DNA of 64,000 nucleotides from Cryptomeria japonica. Its lineage: Eukaryota; Streptophyta; Pinopsida; Cupressales; Cupressaceae. A program made the position numbers and the translations under genes. The notes under the pieces are model-generated. The model searched no databases and was not told where the DNA came from. It saw nothing but the letters and a program-made list of their open reading frames with translations. Location of the stretch: the NCBI RefSeq assembly GCF_030272615.1, contig NC_081410.1, positions 189,495,619 to 189,559,618 of the forward strand. The letters are read 5' to 3'. Shown piece after piece: positions 1-9,714 of the stretch (position 1 is the stretch's first letter; each line of letters starts with the position of its first letter).

Positions 1-90
1 TCTAAAACATTCAAACTCGGCTGGGATACCTATGTACAGTTGCTAGAGAAAGCTTATCCGGAAATTTTGAGATTGGTCAAGCTCCGGTAA
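1..90 (+). pseudogene. C-terminal tail of Copia/Sirevirus-type polyprotein or 3' ORF (partial)
   Basis: Frame 1 is open from the first base of the window to a TAA at 88-90, giving a 29-residue tail that begins SKTFKLGWDTYVQLL and ends RLVKLR. It lies about 230 bp before a polypurine tract and a TGTTGG LTR start, where the end of the last ORF of a Sirevirus-type element is expected. I cannot assign a domain to so short a tail. The rest of the element is outside the window, so whether the whole ORF is intact is unknown. Confidence 0.45.
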
Positions 91-137
91 AGTAATCTGT
101 AATTATTCTTTCAATTCTTCCATCGGTCTTTGGCATT

Positions 138-320
138 AATTCCAAAGGGGGAGTGTATATTATGTGAAAAATATGTATGTAATCCTAAGGGGAGGATATT
201 AGGTAGTGTATATTGCTGACAGGGTCAATCAACTCAGGGGGAGCATGTTTCATATTTCAGTTGAACCGATAGGGAATCCATTTTCACATGAGTGTTGCCA
301 TCAATGCCAAAGGGGGAGAT
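138..320 (+). promoter_or_regulatory. Three polypurine tracts upstream of the 3' LTR (Sirevirus-like)
   Basis: Three G-rich purine tracts occur in 180 bp: CCAAAGGGGGAG near 140-151, CAGGGGGAG near 234-242, and CCAAAGGGGGAGAT at 307-320, directly before the LTR start. The context 'CATCAATGCCAAAGGGGGAGATTGTTGG' (302-326 region) is the usual 3' signature of Maximus/SIRE-type Copia elements, in which repeated PPT copies are an established trait. The last tract is the one positioned to prime plus-strand DNA synthesis. Confidence 0.65.
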
Positions 321-1237
321 TGTTGGAAATTGACACTCATTGGATTCATATGTTGTCATTGGTGGAAAAAAGATTCTATTAAAGGCATATATCGGCATTT
401 GGAGGCATACACTGGCGGATACCGACATTGGAATATTCAAGGTCATCATCGACACTGACACCGACACTAACATCCAACACTTCAGTGAAGCCGACATCAA
501 TCTGGATCCGAAAGGTTCTATTTGTAAAATCATTTTGTAATAATTGTATAGGGCTGCCATTGGATATCTTTTGTATTGTAAGCCGACATAAGGCATATTA
601 TTTGTAAAGGGTATATAAGTTAGTTTGTTAGGTCATTTTGATAGAGGACAATGTATATGACAAGTAAGCAGAACTGTGTGATGTGAAGGATATACATATG
701 TAGGTCATTTGTTTGTGAGTGTAATATCATGCTATGATCCATAGATGGTTTGTAAAGCATTCTTGGAGGAAAGGAGATACTAGTAGAAGGATTCAGGGTT
801 TATGAACCGGTACAGAATAAAGCTTTAACCAAAATTATTTTTGGCATTGTAGATGCATTTTGTAAGTTCATCTTTACTATTTTATCTCAGCAGAAGCTTG
901 TAGTCAGTGAGACTCTTTTGTGTTGAGCAGTGTGCTCTAGGCAGTGTGCCTTCCTGCATGTGTAGGCCCCCATGCTATGTAATATCTTTCATATGGCCAG
1001 TGAATTGATATTGTGGGTCACAAATCCCACCGTGGTTTTTCCTCTTTGAGGTTTTCCACATACAAATTCAGTGTGTTATGGTGTTCATTCATGTGGCTAG
1101 TTTATTTACTTCATGTTATATGTTTCTTCATTTATTGGTTTATATGTGTATGTTATAATAAGTTAAAATCTTATATTACCAACAAAACACTGATTCACCC
1201 CCCCTCTCAGTGTTCTTAGATTCATTGTATTCCAATA
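321..1237 (+). repeat. 3' LTR of Sirevirus-type Copia element
   Basis: The LTR starts TGTTGGAA straight after the PPT and ends with TTCCAATA, an imperfect inverted match (CA decayed to TA). The late segment near 1193-1212 (GATTCACCCCCCCTCTCAGTG) is the pattern commonly seen just before the 3' terminus of such Copia LTRs. Length is about 917 bp. The next element's gag reading frame follows at once, so this Copia is nested inside that Gypsy gag. The 5' LTR and target duplication partner are outside the window, so the 3' edge is uncertain by a few bases. Confidence 0.65.
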
Positions 1238-1292
1238 GAACAGATACTAAAAATACGACAAAGATAGTAACAAAAATGTTCTTAATGACGAA

Positions 1293-1649
1293 GTGGTTGA
1301 TAATGTTAAACCAAAATCAAAACTCGTAGTATTCAATTTGACTAGCAGTACACAAGCCCTCAAAGTAGCTGAAAATGCTACAGAAAACCCGCCTAAGAAA
1401 TCAAAAGAGTGGTTTAAAGAGAAGCCTTGGGTTTCAAAACCTATGCGTTATTTTACTCCTTTGGGAGAATCCTATGAGTCAACTTTTAAGACTCTATTGG
1501 CAAATGAACTGATCACATTTCCTGACAACTCCAAGCCCTATGATCCCAAGGTCAAACCCAAATGGTGGAGGAAAAATGAGTACTGTGAATATCATCGAAA
1601 CAAAGGTCATACAACAAATAACTACATAAAACTCAAACATGAGATTTAA
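1293..1649 (+). pseudogene. gag: gag fragment, Tat/Ogre-type Gypsy
   Basis: A 118-residue open stretch. Near its C-terminus is CEYHRNKGHTTNN, the C-x2-H-x4-H-like motif that Tat/Ogre gags carry in place of the canonical CCHC knuckle, followed by an LKHEI helix. The KPKWWRKNEYCEYH lead-in is also typical. The fragment starts just after the inserted Copia LTR, so the N-terminal gag is separated and the ATG at 1293 is probably internal. A TAA ends the frame where the family normally continues. Gag would form the virus-like particle shell. Confidence 0.7.
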
Positions 1650-2286
1650 TACCTTATCGATGTTGGCAAAACTGTTGTTGGAAATCATGCCACCAATGTT
1701 GATCACAAAGATTTCAAACATCCCTTACCTGCTTATGAGTAGGGAGATTCCTTGAAATCCAAGGGAGGTGCCAAAGTCAATTACACCTATGCCAACAATG
1801 ATAATGTGATCAGCATGCTTGAACCTTCCCAATCTGAATATTGCAATGTGATCATAGTCAAAGATCAGCAAAACAAAACGTGAACTGCGAATGTCGTGAC
1901 CCGCACTAAAAAAAAGGTTACTCTCAAAGGAGCTCTATTTATTCCTCTCCTGATCAAACATCATCAAATCCATTGACAATGTCAAACCTACCAACTTCTT
2001 CAAACAAACAACTAGATATGATCACAGATAAATCTAAACAGCTAGCTTCATCACCTTCTTCTATTTATAGCATTGTTGAACAATTAAAACAAACTACCAC
2101 TCAAATCTCCATTCTTGAACTACTTAAAATATCTTCTGCTCATAGAGAAATTTTGGACAAAGCTTTTCTCGCTACTAACATCCCTAAAGACTTAGATTTG
2201 GGTGGTTTCAATCTATGGTGGGTCACCTAACTTCACCTCACTACCTATCCTTCTTTGAAGAAGATAACAATTCCCTGAATCATCCA
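1650..2286 (+). pseudogene. gag-protease linker remnant with stops
   Basis: This stretch continues the gag region in several frames, with stops at 1647-1649, near 1740 and near 1880. It includes an 85-residue open piece (1973-2230) beginning MTMSNLPTSSNKQL and ending DLGGFNLWWVT. Such serine- and threonine-rich linkers usually separate gag from protease in Tat elements. No catalytic motif is visible, and the assignment rests on position. Confidence 0.5.
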
Positions 2287-2700
2287 CATAACTAGCCATT
2301 TCACATTGAAGCTATGATCCATAAGCACCAAGTCAAGCGTGTTTTGATAGATGGAGGTGTTGGGTTGAATATTTGTACATACAATTTACTAATGCAGTTG
2401 GGATTTTTTGATAATATCATTGATCCAACAAAGAAAATAACAATCAAAGCTTATGATGAAGAAGAAAGAACCTCTAAAGGTCTGGTACTATTACAGATCA
2501 AGGTGGGATTTGTAGAAAGAGATGTTATTTGTCAGGTGTTTGATCTTCCTCTATCCTACAACATCTTGCTAAGAAAACCTTGGATTCATGAAATGCAAGC
2601 AGTGCCATCTACTTACCATCGGTGCTTGAAATTTCCATACAATGGAGTTGAAGTCAGTGTTCCTGCTGATACAACCTACACCTATAATGCTTTAAAATAG
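2287..2700 (+). pseudogene. Retropepsin-like aspartic protease remnant, Tat/Ogre type
   Basis: The 128-residue frame opens with VKRVLIDGGVGLNIC. In Tat/Ogre proteases the catalytic motif is DGGSS or DSGSS, so the active-site Asp is kept and the following Ser is lost (DGGVG). LRKPWIHEMQAVPSTYHRCL matches the family's LGRPWIH-x-AVPS-LHQ-like C-terminal motif. The frame closes with TAG at 2698-2700. The enzyme would process the Gag-Pol polyprotein. The start at 2314 is internal to a longer readable region. Confidence 0.75.
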
Positions 2701-2759
2701 TGTGTTGATACCCTTTTTCCTCATAGCAAAGCAGCCTCTGCAACTAAAAGTTCATAAAC

Positions 2760-3284
2760 TTTGATGAAAGACTTAGAAAAGAAATTGAAAATCACAGGTA
2801 CTGGCATCGATGGATACGAGATAGAACCTGTACTCTCATTGATGTCTCTTCCACCATCACCAAGATAGCCTGGAAAACCATCAGAGGCTATGAAGCCACA
2901 AACGTCATCTATGATGGTATTTTTGTACAGTCCTCTACTTTCCTTGTAGATGAAATAGAAGAGGCGGTTGTTCTCAAATGGCTTTTCAAAGAAAAGAGTG
3001 AAAGTAGACAAAGGCAACATTATGATATTTCCTTTGAACAATATGGTCTAGGTTATTAGATGATTCAACGCATGGGATATTCAAGTACCAGTCCTCTAGG
3101 AAAGCACCAAGAAGGAATCATTGACCCTATCAAGCTACAAAATAAGTCTACAAATGATAAAACTGGACTCGAATACCATCTAGATGAGTCATCAAATAAA
3201 AAACATACTTCTCATCAACAACCTAAGTGGAGGAAAAAGATACTACATCAAACATCACAAGAAGTAAATACTCAACAAATTTAG
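2760..3284 (+). pseudogene. Post-protease region with G-patch-like motif
   Basis: Around 2930-3060 one frame reads VDEIEEAVVLKWLFKEKSES and, after a stop, continues into MIQRMGYSSTSPLGKHQEGI. The MGY-x5-LGK-x3-GI pattern resembles the glycine-rich G-patch found after protease in many Tat/Ogre pols. The 74-residue piece at 3060-3284 then becomes Lys/Asn/Gln-rich. Stops at 3056-3058 and 3282-3284 break it. Confidence 0.55.
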
Positions 3285-4904
3285 GATGAGTATGAGAAAG
3301 AACAAGAAGAACTAGCAATCAAGGTGAAGAAGTAGCTTGTAATCACGTTCCAACTATATCAGCAGTAACACTACAAGAAGTAGATATTCCAGAAGACATA
3401 AGAGGAGGTGAAAGGAATTAAAGACATGTTTGCACCACTAAACATTCTTGTCACATATATGGGAAGAATGCAAGCAGAGGATTCAAAAAATGACTCGAAT
3501 GAGTATGAATGGGGTCCAGAACCTCTATCAGATACATCTACCAAAGAAACTCATGAAGAACCTAATGATATCATAGACGAATCTTAAGAGATAATATGCT
3601 TGAAGTTGGAAAAGGAAATAGGGTAAATCAGACTAAAAAGACAAGAAGATTATGAACAACAGTTGAAAGAAGGAAAAGCATAAGAAAATTCTTCACCTAC
3701 TATATCTCCCTCTAAGGAGATAGAGCAAATCAGATATGGGACTACAAATGAAGAACCAGAGGCTACACAAGAAGGACCAATCATCAGTCTAGAGGAAGCT
3801 GAATGGGAAAGAAGATAGAGACTAACAGAGTCATCAAGGTTATGTCAACAAGTATGTCAACTACAAGTGATCATTGACCCAAATCATGAAAGAACTTGCA
3901 ACATAAAAGATGTTGATATTGATACTATACATGCTTTCACTAGGCCACTTGAAGAGGAGTCAGATGCTTCATCTTCTAACTCTGATCACTCTGAAATAAG
4001 ATCTATTTATGACATTACCTATTCGACACCAAACTATGACTACTTTGTCATGAATGTCAAAACTCTTCTTGAAGAACCCATTGTTGTTGAACCATGACAC
4101 GTAGTCTAGTGTGACGTAGGAGAAGGTGAAGGTGCTAGTGGTAGGTCTATTGGGTTAGATCCTCTAAAGACTAACATAAACTTTGATAATCATGTTCTTA
4201 CTCTTCTTGGTCTTGAAATGCTTACGCAAGGTAGTCTTCTAGAACTCAACTTGTCGGTCTGAGGTTGTGCTGACAATACCTTGAATTCCCTTGAACCTGT
4301 TGAATCTTTATCCCTAGTACATCTTGAGCTTATTGACTATAATCTCCAAGATCAACCCTTGAATATCCCTACCTTTGACAACGACTATACATTAGTCTGT
4401 TATCTTAATGCAGTTGAACAAATGAACTCTTCCACTAGTGAACAAAGTGAGCATATGATAGAAGAAGATGTCAAGTATCTTAGTCTCAAAAATAAAATAA
4501 AAAAGAAAAATAAGTGTTTTGATGACAAAAACCACACTATGGTAGTGTCAGAATAAAAAATAGTAAAAATAAAGGACGTACCTAACGGTGAAAACCTCTC
4601 TGAGGCACCTGAAGGTGAGATACTTGATATTTTGCTTGATCATTTTCAAGAGCGATCATTAGTGCTAATTGAACCTACACAACCAGTGAACATTGGAACA
4701 AAAAAAACTCAAGATACCATACATGTAGCTCAATCCTTATCAGCAAAAGAACTGATAGAATTTGCTAATTTCTTAACAGAGAAAAATATCAATTTTGCAT
4801 GGGCATATGTTGATATGTTGGGTCTGGATCCTGACCTCATAATGCATGACCTTTCTATCACTCTAGGAGTTGAACCTGTCAAGTAAAAACTCCAAAAAAT
4901 GCAT
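3285..4904 (+). pseudogene. Acidic, low-complexity linker between protease and RT
   Basis: About 1.6 kb of plus-strand coding-like sequence rich in Glu, Asp, Ser and Lys, broken by stops. Open pieces are at 3867-4097, 4281-4556 and 4632-4886. The last reads through FANFLTEKNINFAWAYVDML, which resembles the segment that precedes RT in Tat pols (a decayed ADMPGLD-like motif: VDMLGLDPD). No enzyme domain is seen. The assignment comes from position between the protease and RT blocks. Confidence 0.5.
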
Positions 4905-5590
4905 CCTCATGTTGCATTACTTGTTAAGGTTGAGCTATAAAAATTACTAAAAGTTGGATTCATCAGAGCAATTGATTATGTTGAGCGGATATCTAATATT
5001 GCACCTGTTTCCAAACCTAACAAATCAATACATGTTTGCACATATTTCAAATATTTAAACAAAGCATGTCCAAAAGATGATTTCCCACTGCCTAACATAG
5101 ACATGATAGTGGACATGACTGGTGGCTATGAAATGGACTCTCTGATGGATGATTTTTTCGGATACAATCAGATCAACATTGCACTTGAAGATCAAGAGAA
5201 AACATCATTCACTTGTGCATGGGGAAATTTCTGCTGGAATGTGATGCCTTTCGGCTTAAAGAATGTAGGTACCACTTATCAAAGAGTTGTAACAATGATC
5301 TTTCATGATATGATGCACAAAAACATGGAGGACTATGTCAATGATACTCTACTCAAATCTATGAAAAGGTCAACACATCTCTCAGAACTGGGTCCAATCT
5401 TAGACAAGATGGAAAATTTAAACTCGGACTAAATCCTAAGAAATGTGCATTTGGAGTTACATCTAGAAAGCTCCTAGGATACATTGTTTCAGCAAAAGGA
5501 TTTGAAGTGGACCCAGAGAAAGTTAAAGCTATCATGGAAATGCCACCTCTAATGAATGTCAGTCAAATTAGGACTCTACAAGAGCAGCTC
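4905..5590 (+). pseudogene. Reverse transcriptase remnant (Tat/Ogre Gypsy)
   Basis: Conserved RT blocks run in order: KLLKVGFIRAI, NIAPVSKPN, YLNKACPKDDFPLPNID, FGYNQINIALEDQEKTSFTC, NVMPFGLKNVGTTYQR and EDYVNDTLLKS. The catalytic YVDD box reads YVND, so the second catalytic Asp is replaced. FCWNVMPFGLKN is intact. A stop at about 4938 (after VKVEL) and a frame change near 5430 break the domain. The following KKCAFGV-like thumb appears in another frame (KKCAFGVTSRKLLGYIVSA). Confidence 0.85.
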
Positions 5591-6130
5591 CAATCAATAA
5601 GATGCTTCATTTCTTAGCTTGCAGATAAAGCTCAACCATTCACAAAATATTTATAGAAGGTGTTACATACAATTGGGATGAAGACTATGAACAACACCTA
5701 AGGCAGATCAAGGAATATCTTTCTAATCCACCTATCTTAATGCCACCGATTCAAGACAAACCCTTGATTCTCTACATATCAGCCACTGATACATCACTGG
5801 GGGCACTTTTGGCTCAACAAGATGAGAATAAAAAGGAAAGAGCTATATATTATATCAGTAGAATGTTGGTGTCCTATGAGATGGATTATACTATCATTGA
5901 GAAAGCTTGTCTGGCATCGGTCTTTGCATCACAGAAATTAAGACATTACATGCTAGAACATTCTATGAATTTGGTGGCTAAGATTGATCTACTCAAATAT
6001 CTTCTCAGCAAGGCAACACTTACAGGAAGATTGGATAAGTGGGTTATGATACTCACAAAATTTGACATTGAGTATGTATAAAGCAAAGCTATAAAAGGAC
6101 AAGTCATTGCAGATCAACTTGCTGATGCTC
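5591..6130 (+). pseudogene. First RNase H remnant of the Tat/Ogre pol
   Basis: The open stretch at 5740-6081 carries LILYISATDTSLGALLAQQD, RAIYYISRMLV, YTIIEKACLASVFASQKLRHYM and GRLDKWVMILTKFDIEYV. These are the retroelement RNase H1 blocks (YLS-x5-V-ALL, YYVS+ and LEK-x-ALA). Where many Gypsy RNase H domains keep an Asp, the first motif reads YISATDTS. A TAA follows FDIEYV at about 6079. It would degrade the RNA strand of the RNA-DNA hybrid. Confidence 0.75.
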
Positions 6131-6179
6131 TGCTGGAAGACAATCAACCTTTGCAAATAGAATTTTTGAATCAATTCAT

Positions 6180-6591
6180 AATGCATCTTGCTCAGTGATT
6201 TTGAAAAATGTTCTTTGATGGGTCTTTTAATCAACAAGGTTATGGTGCTGGAATTATTTTTATCACTCCTCAAAGATACTCAATCCCAAAGGCGTACAAG
6301 ATCCTCTTTCCTTGTACAAACAATATTGCAGAATATGAAGCCTTGGTAAATGGAATCAAGCTAGCTATTGAATGGAAAGTTGTTGAGTTGTACATCTATG
6401 ATGACTCTCAACTTATAATCAACCATATCAATGATATATATCAAACTCGGGATGAAAAACTAATTCCCTATAAAAGAATGGTTGATGACTTTAAGAAATA
6501 CTTTACCTTTGTATCATTTCAACAGATTCCTAGATCAACAAACAAAGAAATAGATGCTATGGCTACATTGGCATTTATACCACAACTATAA
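6180..6591 (+). pseudogene. Second (archaeal-type) RNase H of the Tat/Ogre lineage
   Basis: The 127-residue frame begins MFFDGSFNQQGYGAGIIFITP, with the first catalytic Asp in FFDGS. The second block is FPCTNNIAEYEALVNGIKLA (catalytic Glu in AEYEAL), and the third is YIYDDSQLIINHIN (catalytic Asp). A late block RSTNKEIDAMATLA also matches the family (N-x2-ADALA, here decayed to IDAMA). A second RNase H between RNase H and integrase is an established mark of Tat/Ogre elements. It looks the best preserved domain of this copy. Confidence 0.8.
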
Positions 6592-6618
6592 GAATTTGAA
6601 AACTGCTATGAATTCCTG

Positions 6619-7080
6619 GTGGAAGAGCTTCATTGTCCTGCTTATAATTCCCCAGAGTCCCAGATGGTTTGTTCTATCATTGGACATGACTTGTCTTGCT
6701 ATAGTCATATCTACTCTTACTTACATGACCAAATTATCCCTGATAACCTTACCCGTAATGAGAAAAGAAATCTAATCCAAAACGCTTCACGGTATGTCAT
6801 CATCACTAATGATCTATATAGGCGAGGTTTAGATAGTACTTTTCTTAGGTGTCTAGAACCTAAAGAGTCTCAACATGCATCATTTGAAGTCCATGAAGGT
6901 ATTTGTGGATCTCACTCAAACAGTCTAACTTTAGCTCAGAAACTGCTAAGGGCTAGCTACTATTGGCCAGATATGGAAAACGATGTTATTAAATTTGCTA
7001 AAACTTGTGAGAAATTCCAACTACATGGTCATCTCATACATGCTCTAGCTAATACCTTTTATCACACAAGTTCATCATAA
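6619..7080 (+). pseudogene. Integrase N-terminal zinc region remnant
   Basis: The frame includes LYRRGLDSTFLRCLE, then VHEGICGSHSNSLTLAQKLLRASYYWPDMENDVIKFAKTCEKFQ. The HHCC zinc module should show H-x3-H and C-x2-C. Here HEGICGSH is present and the first Cys of TCEKFQ survives, but the second Cys reads as Phe, so the zinc site is damaged. The ORF ends early at 7078-7080, before the catalytic core. Confidence 0.75.
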
Positions 7081-7870
7081 TTGCCACTGAATACTTCACA
7101 AAGTGGGTTGAAGTGGTTCCGCAAATCAAAGCAATCGGAAAACAGGTGGCTATGTTCATTCTTAACTATATCATCTGCAGGTATGGAATACCTTCTTCGA
7201 TTGTGATTGACAATGGTGGGTAGTTCAAAAATAAAGATCTATATGAGCTCTGTGAAAAGTTCAAAATCAAACAACATTGGTCTTCTATATACTACCCTCA
7301 AGGTAACGGACAAGGTAAAACATCTAACAAAAATTTGCTGACTATCTTGCACAGAATGGTCAACAAATTTGGAAAGGATTGGCATCTATAGCTCAATCTG
7401 ACACTATGGGTTTGTAGAACAAGCATCAAAACACCTATTGGGGCTACACCTTTTGCTTTGGTGTATGGGACCAAAGCAGTCTTGCCTATTGAAGTGGAAA
7501 TTCCTTCTTTGAGAGTTTCTTTGCAAGGTCTTGTTACTGATGAAGATCACAAAATATCTAGATTGCAAGAACTAGAATTGCTGGATGAACGTCAACAAGT
7601 GGCATTTGATCATCTGAGATCTTATCAGAAGAGAATGTCTAGAGGTTATAACAAGAAAGTTCGACACAAATAATTTTAGGTTGGTGACCTTGTTTTAAGA
7701 GAGAATCCTAAAAATCAACAATTTTGAGAACAAAAGGGGAAGTTTGAACCCAACTGTTGGGTCCCTACATCATTACTATAGCCTTTGGCTCTGGCTCTTA
7801 TCAACTCTCAACATTGGAAGAACAACTCCGTGAACCGATCAACACCATCCACTTGAAGAAATTCTACACT
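7081..7870 (+). pseudogene. Integrase catalytic core and C-terminus remnant
   Basis: Reading through stops gives FTKWVEVVPQI, IICRYGIPSSIVIDNGG (second catalytic Asp region), a stop where Gln is expected, YYPQGNGQGKTSNK (usual YYPQ-NGQAE-x-NK; the catalytic Glu reads Lys) and the 71-residue open piece 7458-7673 with MVYGTKAVLPIEVEIPS. KVRHK, a stop, then VGDLVLRENPKN follow. Stops near 7222, 7388, 7671 and 7725 and the lost Glu show an inactive integrase. Confidence 0.8.
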
Positions 7871-7904
7871 TAGCATTCTCTACTCTAGCAATTTGTACAA
7901 CTAA

Positions 7905-8136
7905 AAAGTCCTGAAGAAAAAAAAAATCATAAAAAGTCTTGAGAAAACTCAAAAAAATCATAAAAAGTCCTAAAGAAAAAAAAAAAAAAAAAACAGAAAA
8001 GAGAAAAGAAAAAAAAAAATCAAAATATGAAAAAAAAATGCCTTGGTGAAAACCTGGTAAATAGGCACCTTGGTAGTAAAACAAAAGAGAGAATCTTTGC
8101 CAAGAAGGTGAAAACCTAGTAAACAGATGCCTCTTG
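7905..8136 (+). repeat. A-rich spacer and degenerate repeated motif downstream of integrase
   Basis: From 7905 to 8037 the plus strand is dominated by A-runs, separated by repeated AAAAATCATAAAAAGTCCT-like units (three copies, about 7915-7970). Two degenerate copies of a GGTGAAAACCTGGTAAA motif follow at about 8045 and 8109. Such A-rich spacers and 'GTGAAAACC' motifs are common between pol and the extra 3' region in Tat elements. No coding function is seen. Confidence 0.5.
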
Positions 8137-9714
8137 TACTGAAGTATTTTGTCTATTAATGCAAATTTGGTATTTCCTGCTTTATTTCCCTCTTTTCTGC
8201 ATCTTTGCTTTAGCTTGTACATATCCTTCAGTCACTTTTGTGACACATTGGTTCTTCTTGGAACCCTCATGGCTTGAACCTGATCAATGTCCTAGTCTTA
8301 GGGTAATTGACTGATCAATCTAAATGTCCTAAGAAATTTTACCAAGTCATCTTTCTATTGGTAATACCAGGTCATCTAATATGAGTTAGTCGCCTGTCTC
8401 TTATCCACTGTAGAGTTTTACCACTCAATAAACAAGCAAAATAAGAACAATGAAAACAATCACTAAAACTGTTTGATATTTGATTGAAAATTTTCTTTGT
8501 GCATTGTCTTTTCAATTGGTTTTCAATTATTATTCTCTCTGAGTAACTCGAGGAAGTCTATCTTGACTAAGAGGAGCAAGGATTGGGGCATAATACTTTT
8601 CTTTGTTTTCTGCTTGTAGGAAGTGATTTTGATGATTTGGAAACATCTCATAAGCTAGGTGTCTATGCTAAGTGCCTTCACATCAAGGTGAAATCACCAC
8701 ACATACCTCGACTCCATTTATTTGTATGCTACAGGGAGGTTAGAATCATTTCTTTGTCCATTTTGAGTAAATTTCTTTATCGTGCAATTTGGATACATGC
8801 TTAACCTGTCATAGAATATGAATGATACAAGGGTCATTGCGAACAAGATAATCAATATTGCATATGACAAGGAAGGAACTCTACTTTGTCTGGTGTGTTT
8901 GCATGCAAGCAACATTCACGTCATCCTGGCTCTTTATGCCTTGATGCTTATGTTCACTTGCTATATTAAAAAGGACGTGATATTCAGGTCATCCTGGCTC
9001 TTTGTGCCTTGGTGCTTATGTTTGTTCCTACATTTATTCTCAGTGATGATAAATAAGCATACCAAATCCAGTGACTAGGTTTTAGGTTGCATTAATACTT
9101 AATTTTGTGCATTTCAAGTGACTTTAGCGTAATACAATTTATCTCTTTGTTCTTTGAATGAGAGCCTAACTTCAAAACAATCATCATTTCTTCATCAAGT
9201 GGTCAGCTATATCATTATCATCGACATGACCGATTACCTGTGTGTGGACATCACAAATCATACATGAGATGTTAGCTGCATACATGAGCATATTGTATAA
9301 ATCCATAATTTTGTTACACATTCAATTGCATTTATACTATTGCATGAAAGAACATTTGCATTATTAGCTCATCATTTCATTCATCAAATCATTTATTTGC
9401 ATATATGAAAAATAAACAAAAACATCCATATTTATTTGCATTCCATACATACTAAAAAGAAATGTATTCATATAGAACATCATATAGAAAAATGCATATA
9501 GAACGACATCTCATAAAAAATCGCATATCAATCAACACAAGTACAATAAGGTCGAATCATGTGTCATATATATATCTCATCAAAAAATACCAATGGCTAG
9601 AAGGTACAAATGATCTCAAAATGTCATATACAATATTGAAGCAAGATGTATGTCAAGTACAAAAAAATGGGGTCTACAACAAAATGGTGAATAGCATCAA
9701 AATTTAGCTTTAGC
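8137..9714. other. Non-coding 3' region of the Tat-type element
   Basis: No convincing gene is present; short ORFs here show no recognisable domain. The one clear structure is an imperfect direct repeat of about 42 bp (8914-8955 and 8982-9024, both containing TCATCCTGGCTCTTTRTGCC) with a period of 68 bp. The stretch 9300-9600 is AT-rich with many ATTTGCAT-like words. It separates pol from the antisense PMD remnant. Confidence 0.4.
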
